Made by a program: the position numbers and the translations under genes. Below, one piece after another: positions 21,075 to 33,000 of a DNA stretch of 64,000 nt. The stretch is taken from assembly GCA_029721515.1 (NCBI GenBank), contig CM056564.1, forward strand, positions 4,879,011-4,943,010. The letters run 5' to 3'. The first letter of the stretch is position 1. Each line of letters starts with the position of its first letter. The stretch comes from Synanceia verrucosa (Eukaryota; Chordata; Actinopteri; Perciformes; Synanceiidae). The notes beneath the pieces are model-generated. The model saw only the letters and a program-made list of their open reading frames with translations, was not told the origin of the DNA and made no database searches.

Positions 21075-24000
21075 CTGAGGAGAAAAAACACAACAAAACA
21101 TGAATCAAGAAGCAAAGCTCTGATGACTGGTTAGCAGTTTTCAAAGCATTGTTATCATTTTTATCTGTTTTACAGTTTGATTTATTGCTCAGTGTTCATT
21201 ATGAATGGTAAAGGAAGTGAAGTGAAGCAGGGAAACATTTTTCCTGACTGTTAACATGAATCTTGAACGATTTGAAATTTCAGTGAAATAATCCAGAACA
21301 TTTTGACAGACTATTAGGGCCACATTGAGATTTTTTTTTTACAGACGAGAATAATGACTTTATTCTCGAAGCTCCTGAGAGCGACCCATTCTTTCACAAA
21401 TGTTTGTAAAAGCAGTCTGCATGCCTAGGTGCTTGATTTTATACACCTGTGACCATGGAAGTGATTGGAACACCTGATTCTGATTATTTGCATTAGTAAG
21501 CGAATACTTTTGGCAATATAGTGTATCTGAGGTTTAGTATCGACCGATACCGATCCCATACCGATATAGAAAAGAAGTGCTGAATTACCTAACAAACTAT
21601 GTCTCATTGCGTGGAAAAGACTGGGATCAGTCTTTTGTGCAACATCTCAGACTTGACATTTCTTTTACATATATATTTTTAAAACAAATAAACAGATATG
21701 AAAGGGCATTATCAGCTTCATAGATATGGGTTAGGAGGGAACCTGCTGCACCTGCTAGCAGACTGTAGAAGGCCCCTGCCCCTTTAAACACTAGGGGAGG
21801 TCAGGCCTGGGATCAGTGATTCATCGAAGCTGAATGTCAGTAGTCCTCAGTATGCTGAAAACTCAACATTTTACATTTTTAAAAACAGATTATAGATTAC
21901 CTGGAGCCTGATGAAGAGTGGACGAGCGTACGCTGGGATATCCCTGATCACACACTCAAACAGTTTGTTCCCATCAAACGTGTGGCCTGGTCTCACAATC
22001 ATAGCGGCCATACCTGCTCTGCCCTCGTGCCCTGTGGACAACATGGCTCAGTGTCATCTCTCTCTACTTGAAACAGTACGGCTCATTTAGCCGGACATTA
22101 TCGCAGGTAGACATGCAAACACAAAGACATCTTAAACCTACCTGGTATTTCTACTCCGTACACGTTGACTTCTTGGACAAAATCCACCAGTGAGAGAATC
22201 TCTGCTACCTCTGTCGTTGCTACATTTTCACCTTTCCACCTGAAATAATAAAAACAAGATGACGATCAACACTGCAAGTGATGTGTCTCAGGTTTTTAAC
22301 AGATGACATATCTAGTGGAGCATCTGCCCTATTTCTCTAAAAGTCAGAAATTAATCCAGAATAACAGCCACTAAAACACAGTTTTCTGTTCAGGAATGAC
22401 AGGAAATAACTGGAATATAACATAATTTAAAAATAATAATAATAATAATAATATGTCTTTTTGTAAAACAGTAAAACTCCTGGACAATAAGTATGCATTA
22501 TCAAGTTATCATTTTGATTAAAGATCTTGCACATACTGATGGATTAATATTACAGAAAGAATTTTGATAAGGTCCCGCTTTCTGAAATACATCTCCAATG
22601 GAGGAATCCCAGATGAATGTGTGGAGCTAGGCGGAACTATGTACATCCAGCAGACGAGAGTTAATGCTTTAGAGCCCCAGTGAACAAACCTTAAATGAGA
22701 TATCAAGCTCATTTTCAGGCATATACTAATTTTCAGAGCGTGATTACATGCTTTAATGTTCAAACATTATTTTTCTCACAGTGCCTGAATACTAGCCTGA
22801 CAAGCAAGACTATGACATCAAATGTATAGTCTGGGAGCAGTCTATAGGCAGAGCTGAAGCCTGTGGGAGGGACCAACTGTTGTCGTTCAAACTGCCTCTG
22901 CATGTAATGGTCAGTGCTATGACCAATCAGAACAACGGACAGTGTGATGTACTCAGAGCAATCCTTTTAGCTACCAGTGGAGCCAGCTGGTATATTAGAC
23001 TTTTGTCGTAGCCGATCAACAAATGCATCCTTTAAAACAGATGACTTGAGTGCTTCTTTCTGCTCAACTTTCAAAGAAAAGCCCAAGTCTGACTCTTCCA
23101 AAATCAATGACAGAGCTGATTCAAACGACAGCTGTTCACAGCCATCTTCCTTGTTGTGCTATCTACAGCGTCCTGCAGCCCTGCCCAGCCCTCATCATGC
23201 TAAGCCCACCCAAACGACTCGCTACACAGACAGAGCATTGTGATTGGTCCGACAAATTCTTTGCTTAAGCCAGGATTAGCCCCTATAGTGCTCCACTAGA
23301 CCATCCTGCTAGGCAAAAATATTTTTTGCTGCTAGGGTGTGTCTAGATTTCCAGGCTACCTGAATACACCAGTATTCACCCTCTGTCTAAAACCTGTTTT
23401 AGCGTCTGTACCTTAGAGCCATCCATCTTAAAACGTATGGTGCACCTTTGCAAAGCTGTGGTGGAGTTTTTCATGTGTCATAGGAAGATAAGCTAAATCT
23501 GGCTTGATGAATCATATTTTCTGGCAGAAAATACGTTCTTATTCTTATTTTTTTAACTCTACTGATTCTTATTTCTTCATTTTTTATATAGGCCCTTCTT
23601 GTAATGCTGCACTCTCCACTTTGCTGCTGAAACGACGCAAATTTCCCCGTTTGTAGGGCTAACAAAGGATTGACTGATTGTGATGTTTTATATAAGTCTG
23701 TGGGCTGCACATAAGCACTAAAAAACAGCCTTTAAACACACACTATTTTTCACATTTTTTTCTTGTCTTATAATAAGACACTTCTATTAATAATCAAAGC
23801 CTGTCAGAATTAGAAAATGACTTTTTCTAGTTCTTCTAGTTTCTACTGTACTGTACCTGAAGGTGTCCCCCACTCTGTCTCTGAAACAGATGAAGCCCTC
23901 CTGGTCTTCAACCATGAGGTCGCCGGTGTTAAAGTAGGCGTCTCCCTTCACGAACACATTTCTCATCAGCTTCTTCTCAGTCAGCTGCTTGCTGCCAGCA

Positions 24001-27000
24001 TAACCAAAGAAAGGGCTGATGGCGCTCACCTTGGAAAGTAAAAGCCCCGTCTCACCTACAGAGGACAATGCACAGAAAGTCTCAAATCATACAGAAAGCT
24101 TTCTAGGTGAAGTCATCTTTAGAAAAAGAAAAAGAAATATGTTGAGGAGTGGCACTCTTACCTTTTTCCACTCTCTGGCAGAAATCATTCAGGTCTTTCA
24201 CTGGCTCATCTTTCACCATGTCATATTTGATCAGATCATACTTGAACAGGAGCTACACAAAAATGAGAAGAAATTAGCCTACATTAGATTGAACATTAAA
24301 ATATGAGCTGATAAAAACATCATCAACATCAACCTGTGTTGTTTCACAGCAGATGTTCTGACACTAAACGGAAAGAATTCAAGTTGTGAAAACAGCAAAA
24401 AAGTGATTTATTGTAGTCCTAGCAGGCTTAGAATTAAATCCTTCACCACATCTCATAGTGATGGTGTTTGCTCAGTTGTCATGGAGATTCAAAATACTAT
24501 TTTCAAGGTCAAACGAACTTGACCCCACACTCTGTTTCTTACTAGTTTACAATTATTCAACTTAACTTAAAATAGTCCTGTTTGTTTCAAATATCCTCCA
24601 GCATCATCTCCTTCACTTTAACTGGACTCTTTGTTTCTCACTGAGTTCACTGCTCTTCACCATTTTGAACAGGAGTGAGGAATTTAAACTGAATTCACCT
24701 TTTTAGACCCAAATTTGATCCAGAACACTGGACATGAATCCAGAATAACAAACAACCACTAAAACACATTTTACTGTTCAGGAAGGACAAGAAATAACTG
24801 CTATTTAAGTCAGTCATTACATGAGAATAATGTTTTTGATATTTTTTCTGCTTTTTTGGTAAAACAGTAAATTTTAAAATTCATGGATAATATAATAATA
24901 ATAATAATAATAATAATTAAATTGTACCATCGAAAATATAATTATGATTGAATATATACATAAAAATATTTTGGTAAGCAGCAATACTGTTAATTTAGGA
25001 TAGTGGTGGTGAACTCCTGACACTGGGTGGTGGATTAACACATTTTTTAATCTCTGTACATGTTACAGACCTGAGGCCTCATTTATAAAACATATCATAG
25101 GATCCATACTAAAAGTGGACGTGCGCCCATAAGCTGAAAATGGCCTGCGCTAAAGACAAATCTGATTTATAAAACCATGCGCACGCACTCCTGCAAGCTC
25201 TTTTCCTTTTAGAAGTCACAATCCACCTGGAAGGTTGCGCAGGTGGATTCACTTCACGTCTTGCTCGGTAGTGGTTAGCACTGTCGCCTCACAGCAAGAA
25301 GGTACCGGGTTTGAATCCCGGGCCCGGGGCCTTTCTGTGTGGAGTTTGCATGTTCTCCCTGTGTCTGCATGGGTTCTCTCCGGGTACTCCGGCTTCCTCC
25401 TTGTCTGTCTCTATGTGTCCTGTGATGAGGTGGAGACTTGTCCTGGGTGTACCCTGCCTTCTGCCCTAACACAGCTGGGATAGGCTCCAGCCCCCCATGA
25501 CCCTATGAGGATAAGCGGTAGATGATGGATGGATGGATGGATGGATGGAGGTCACTCTAGTGGCATAACAAATAAAAGAAGAGCCAGTGAATGGCAGCTG
25601 GTCGCGGCAGTTTACACGGTGAGTGGCACTGACCGCACAATAGCCGAAGTGAAGAATAAAAAAAGAGTGGAACCGCCGGAGCATGGCTGCTACAAGTGGG
25701 GAGGAAAAAACCACCTGAGAGCACCAACTTACAAATGTCACACTTTTACTTCATTAAAGTGCACAGCAGTGTTTCTGCTATGAAACGCGTCAGTTTATCT
25801 GCTGCTGCTGTGCGGTTTAATGAATTCAAAGTGTTATACAAATGTAAATCAGTGCTCTAAGGTTTTTTGGCATTATTGTGATGCTTGGACACACTATTCA
25901 CTTTTGTGACTTTTGACTGAGCACGCCAAGTCTAGGAGGGCAGGCCATAGCAGAGCCAACACCACTGGATACAAAAACTACCTCCATCCTTGGGACAGCC
26001 AGTGTGTTTGGCATTGTGTCGGAGATGGAGGGGGGGACACGGATTTGGATGAGACCACAGAGGACATCGATACAATTTCATCCTGTATATTAAATATATC
26101 AATTAAACATTTCGACATGTGGAAAAAGCACAGTGGACTAATGTGTTGTGTCCTCAGTCACTTTAGAGTTGGAAGCGGTGGGTGAGGAGGAGGAGGAGGT
26201 CTCCGGCTTGTCAGCATCAGTGGGCTCAGCACCGGGTCCAGAGCGCATGGAGGCAGCCGAGTGGGAGACAATTAGTGCTATAAAAGAAGTGAGGGATGAA
26301 CTACAGCAAATACGTATGGTCATGCAGAATATGTGTGACGTCATATCATCTTTTGCAGATAAAATAAAAGAACTTGTTACTTGCTGTCTTTTCACACACG
26401 CCCCATAGCACCCTCACAGAGCCTTGCTCCCTGCAGGTATCCTTCATGTCGGGGAGGTGGCTGTGGGTCAGGGTCTACATGCTGTGGGGGAGGGAGGTCA
26501 GGTGGGAGGGGAATGGCATCCCTCGTTGCCAAGTTCTCACAATTGTCTCCAAAATGTTTGTGCGCAAGGATGAAAGTTGACGTACCAGTGCGCACATTCT
26601 ACGGCCAAGCTTATTTTTATAAATCACAAATTTGCGTGGAAAGTGGCTTACGTCACTTTCAAGCCCTGTTTTGTGCAAAAGCAAGCTTTAAAAATGAGGC
26701 CCCAGAGGAGTAGGATACATGTCATTTTATAGCTCTTATAACCATATTTTATAACTATATTTGATAATGGACCAGCAGGTTCAGCAGTAAGGCGGACAGA
26801 TCTAAGAATAGCTGAGGTCAGAGATTAGAAGGATGCATGTAACCAGTCTTTGGTAAGAGCTCCACAGAGCAGCATTAGTGAGGCTAATGCTGCCTCAGCC
26901 GCAGAAAGCTGGTCATCCTGTCTGTGTGTGTGCACACTAATTATTCAGCCTGATGCTCTTTCCTCTCAAGAGCTCCAGCAGCACTAAGATTGTTGCCCTG

Positions 27001-30000
27001 AAACACTCATTTCATATGAGAAGAAAAATAAATGAGTTGGTATGAGATTTGTGATTTGGCCTAAGTAGTTAATAACTGTCTTCTCGACTGAGCATACTGC
27101 ACTATGACCATGATACACATGATCAAAAATAAAGAAAGTTAAGGAAATAAATATAGGGTTTGTGATGTTTTTAAATTTGCTAAAGATGACATTGATATTC
27201 TTAATTTCTGGACAAATGTGTGTATCAACAACTCTGAGACAAAGCTCAACAAAAACTGAAGATGTCCTGCATCATATGAGAGGTCAGGAGGTCAGCTGAC
27301 TGCCCTCTATCAGACCTGCTGATGGACGACACTCACTACATCCATGACCTGACAGACCTCCTCTAAGCTGTTCACCCTCCTCCACCACTCACTCCAGTTT
27401 ACTAGCTGTGCACAAATTTAGATAGATAGATAGATAGATAGATAGACAGATAGACAGATAAATTCGCAATTCCAGCAGCTTGAAAGATAGAAACACACAG
27501 GGGCATGCAGGGTTCAGGAAGATAAAAAAATTAAGTACAAATATATAATAGATACATAACAGGAATGTAAGGTGCACATTATGATAAAATAAAACCTGAG
27601 AGATCAATGTAAGGTGCAAATTGTGATAAAATCTGAAGGATCAATGCAATAAAACATGATAATATATAATAATACAGTACGAGGTACAATATATGATAAA
27701 CTATGAGATAAGAAACAGAAATATAAAAGTTAAATTCAGTGGTCTAATTAAGGTGGTGATGGTGAAGAGGTGTGCTTGCAGTGGTACTGAGTATAACAGA
27801 ACTTAATGAAATGATAAAACAACAAAAAAAATCCTTGCGTCTGTACTATTAGTCAAAGGTCAGCGATGTGCAATTTAATATCACTTTAAAAAGGTGTTTT
27901 ATTTGTTCTTGGCTCAAGAGACCACTATGGGATAGTAAACAACAAAATGCATGCCCTAAACCGTCGGTAATGGAGGTGAATGGCACACATACGATGCAAA
28001 GTGTGGCTAAGAGACCAATTCAGTAGGAAAAATGGCTAACTGCTAGCTTGTGAGAGAAGACACATAGAAGGTCCTGGAATATGATGAAGAACTTCAGCAT
28101 ATTTCTGAGAAGAACATAAAAGCTGCAAACAGTGTGGGAAAAACAGTGTGAACAGCCACTAAACCAACAGGAGTAGAGCAGTATAGCATCAATGTGGTGT
28201 CTGACCTCAGTAGTTAGGTTCATCAGTGTTCTGTGCTTTGTTTGTGTCATTTCCAGTTTTATGACGTCATCCTCCCCTCTCGTTCCAGATAACATGACTC
28301 CCCACCCCTAACAGTCTCCACCTGTTCCCTCACCTGGTGTATTATAGTCCTCCTCACTCTTTGTCCTGTGCCAGTTTGTCTTGTTTCCTGAGTAAACAAG
28401 TCAAGTCAACCAGCCATTCTTGCCTTTCCAGTGATTTCTAGTGTTTAGACAGTTTCACTGTTCCTAGTGTATCTAGTGATTTTGTGTTTCAACTCTTTTC
28501 AAATATTTTTGTCAATTCAGCATTGTAGTCAGCTTTGTTTTATCCTTTCGTTAGTTTATGAGGAGAGATACAGTACTGAACAGTGAACTTCATTTTTCTA
28601 TCAAAACCCTTTGTCTGTGATTTGTGCGTATGAATCCAGTGCCTTCCTGTGTTAGCCCAGATCAACTATCACATTTTTAAACTGTGGGAAACGACATGCT
28701 AAACTGTAAAATTGTGTGATTTTGTGGTTTTGCATTTGCCCAAAGTAGCTGTCGCTACGCCATTTCTTTCCACCTAAATACACCACTGATAATGAATAAA
28801 TGCATTTGCATACATTACCATGTCTCCATACATATCCATGTCTTCAGTGGGTACAGCACTGCACAGTGGAATAAATGTCAAAATCACATCTCTGTTATCT
28901 AATCATAACTCATCATAATAGACTCCATGTCAACTTGTCTATATACTTTAAAACCTGTGGACAATAGTTGGAGGGACTTTCTGTTGGCCTCAAGGAAGAT
29001 CTGGCAAAAAGACAACTCAATCCTGCTCAACTGGATCCTGACCGAGCAGGAAAGAGCTCAGGGCCTCCATGAAAGAGCTGGAGAATGATAGGGTGGGGAG
29101 AGGAAACTGGAATACCCTGTGAAAGATGGATGGATGGATGCATGGGTGGATGGATGAGTGGATAGATGGGGGGTGGGTGGATGAGTGGATGGATGGAGTG
29201 GATGGATGAATGGATGGATGAGTGGATGGATGGGTGGATGGATGAGTGGATGGATGGATGGATGGATGAGTGGATGGATGGTGGATGGATGAGTGGATGG
29301 ATGGATGGGTGCATGCAGCAGGAAAGAGCTCAGGGCCTCTATGAAAGAGCTGGAGAATGATAGGGTGGGGAGAGGAAACTGGAATACCCTGTGAAAGATG
29401 GATGGATGGATGCATGGGTGGGGAGAGGAAACTGGAATACCCTGTGAAAGATGGATGGATGGATGCATGGGTGGATGGATGAGTGGATGGATGGGTGGAT
29501 GGGTGAGTGGATGGATGGGTGGATAGATGAGTGGATGGGTGGATGGATGAGTGGATGGATGGGTGGATGGATGAGTGGATGGATGGATGGGTGCATGATG
29601 GATGGATGGATGGATGGGTAGGTGGATGGATGAGTGGATGGATGGGTGGATGGATGGATGAGTGGATGGATGGATGGATGGAATATAGATGGATGAATGG
29701 TTGGATGGATGGATGGGAGGCTGGATGGATAGATGGATGAATGGATGGATGATGGATGGATGATAGATGGATGAATGGATGGATGGATAGATGGATGAAT
29801 GGATGGATGATAGATGGATGGATAGATGGATGAATGGATGGATGATAGATGGATGGATGAATGGTTGGATGGGTGGATGGACAGATGGATGAATGGATGG
29901 ATGATAGACGATGAATGGATGGATGATAGATGGATGGATGATAGATGGATGGATGGATGGATGGATAGGCGATGGATGGATGATAGATGGATGGATGGAT

Positions 30001-33000
30001 GGATAGACGATGAATGGATGGGCGATAGATGGATGGATGGATAGACGATAGATGGATGGATGATAGATGGATGGATGGATAGATGATGAATGGATGGATG
30101 ATAGATGGATGATGGACAGATGGATGAAATGGATGGATGATAGATAGATGGATGGGTGGATGGATAGATGGATGGATGATAGATGGATAGACGGCTTATT
30201 TCTCATGTATTTCTCAACCACCACCAACAGGGTAGAGCCACACTACTCCACCACTATGGTGGAGTAGTGTGGCTGTACAGGGCCGTGTGTAGCCACTGTG
30301 TGGCCCTCAGGGCAGACAGCTGTCGATCAGAGGGGACAAGCAGTGAAGCTGTCAAGTGGTGATTCATGTTCAGTGCAGCTTTCACTTTCTCCATGAATAA
30401 ACATTGCAGCTCCCAAGAAGTCCCAGTGCCTTACTTCCCAGCTGCTGGGCCAAAGTGAAGGGACAGTCTGAGGGATTCAAGGCTGGAGCACAGAAGTACA
30501 CTCACATGAGACACAAGCCACAGCAGGGAATCTGTTAAGGTGGCGTGATGAAGCCATTTTAGCGCTGCATGGGCAAATTGTCTGCGCGTGTTTGAGTCAT
30601 CTGATCAGCTCTTCTGATCCGCCTATATAGAGACCATCAATCAATCCATTTAGATATACAGAGCTTAACAGATTTACCAGACCACCACCCAGTGTAAGGT
30701 GTTTACCACCACTGTCCCAAATTAACAGAATTCATGATTACCAAAATATTTTTAATGTCTCTGTAATGGTTAATCCACCAGTAATATATGTGCAACTGCA
30801 AGCTCTTTAATCAAAATGATGTCTCTAATGCTAAAATATAATCAGTGTTGTCATCCATGAATTTTCAAATTTACTATGTCATAAAAAAGCAGAAAATTAT
30901 CTCAATATTTATAGAGATGTTAAATTGCAGTTATTTCCTGTCATTCCTGAACAGAAAAATGTGTTTTAGGTCGCTTTCACACCTAACCAAGTGGACTCGG
31001 TTCACTTGGGGGGCTGAAAGTTGCAACACTGTTGCATTTATCACTTGGTTCAGTTCTGCTTTCACACTGTAATTCCTGAACCGCACCAAACTTTCTGAAC
31101 ATCAACAGTCAGGTATGTAACGTCACAGACTACAAACAGACTGGACTGGTAATCTTGTATTGTGCTTCGTTACATTATTAGAGGGAATGCTACAACGTTA
31201 GCGATGTCTACCTACATACTAGTGAAAACAACCGTCACTAATGCTAACGTAGTTCGTCAGGGATTGAAGCTGTTAATTTTCTAACTTTGACAATATAACG
31301 TGACAACACATCAGCACAGAGTTTAAGGACTGTGACTGTAGTTGTGATTAATTTTGTTCAAATATGTCAAATTGTGAATTTATGGGTTATGTTGTTCAGT
31401 CGATTGAGCTAAGCTAGCTAACTAGCTAATTGCTAACGGTGGTCACTCCTTGTTTGTTGTGGTCTGGAGTGTGTACTGTACTTGTTGTACATCACTGCGT
31501 ACACGTGGTCCTGTGTTTGGTCCAGTGAGCTTTCACACTGCATATGAACCACACCAGGGTTCACTTGGAAACGGACCAAGACCCCCGTTTTCAAGCAGAC
31601 CAGAGTTCATATGAGCTTTCACACCTGCCCAAAGGAAGTGGACTATCTGAGGAAACAAACTCTGGTCCGTTTAAAGTGGACCAAAGGAGGACAGTGTGAG
31701 AGCGACCTTAGTGGTTGTTTGTTATTCTGGATTCATTTCTGACTTCTCAGTGAATTCCAGTGTTCTGGATCAAATTTGGGTCTCAGGGTGAATTCAGTTT
31801 AAATTCCTCATTCCTGTTCAAAATGGTGAGCGTGAGTCCCAGTTAAAGTGAGTGAAATGATGCTGGAGGATATTTGATATTTGAGTGCTTTGTTGAGCTC
31901 TGTACATACTGTTTATGTGTGTATGAGGTCAATTACACATAATTGTGGAGGATAACGCAACATGTTTCAGACTGCAGGAAACTGTTGCTTCACTATTTGT
32001 TCCCCAGCAGATTTGGTTGCTCTGCACTATCTTGGCATTGGATTTTCACCATCATCTGTCAGGCTCAGCAGCATGACGCTCACATCGTTGCTAGAAAAGA
32101 GTATGTTGAGCTTCGAACAGACTGCATCGTGGGTAGAGACCCAGCATGTGTGGAGAGAAATAAAGCTGCACTGGGTTTTGCTGACCTGGTGATGTCATGG
32201 GTCATTTTTTACAGTAGCCTATAGTTACTGTGAACTGAGTTCAATGGTCCCAAGTGGTCCCCAAAGTCATTTCCTACTATGATGCATTTAACGAATTAAG
32301 GCCCGTAACTGGTAGAAAATTAACCATCAAAGTGTATTTTTTTGTTTGAAAACATGTAACCAGTGAGTGTGACATTTGTTTCAGTATTGTTATTGTGTTG
32401 AGTCATGTCACACCTTAAGGTCACTGAGAGTACTCACTCTGTAGAGGAAGTTAGAGCGGCCCACAGTTCCAATCTTGCCAATGTGGTTCATGAAACACAG
32501 GTTTCCCTCTGTGGAGCCATACACCTCGCACATTTTAATGTTTCCAAAGCGACTGTGGAACTCCCGCCAGACGTCCGGCCGCAGTCCGTTCCCGACTCCC
32601 ATCCGCACTTTGTGAACTTTATCCTCCGCTGTCTGAAGGGGGGAGAAGGATGTGATGATATCAACAACTGTTCATTTCTCACTGACGAGTAAAATTAAAA
32701 AAATGTGTCCAATGTAAATACATATCGTCTTTGAGCTGAAATATATACAGTATATACAAAGTCAGTTTTGCAACAAGATTTTGATGAGAAAAAAATGTCA
32801 CTGATGTCCACAGTTCCAACAAGTTATCACCTATTATTACATGAGCACTATTATGTGATTGCAGTTTGAATAGAAAACTTACTAAAGCAATGCTGCTTCA
32901 GATTTTAGTAGATGTGACAATACTTGTGGTTGCTGGTGTAGTGTGTTTTAATAATACATGTCCCAGAATCAGATCTCTGCAGCTAGGTGCACCAGGTCCT

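Noticed and set aside
29058..30227. 389-codon minus-strand ORF rich in HPSIHPS
   Set aside because: It is the translation of the GGAT-type tandem array; neighbouring frames are equally open and no domain exists.
31943..32224. 93-codon plus ORF in intron 5
   Set aside because: No homology recognised, no splice context and no repeat support; reported only as unassigned DNA.
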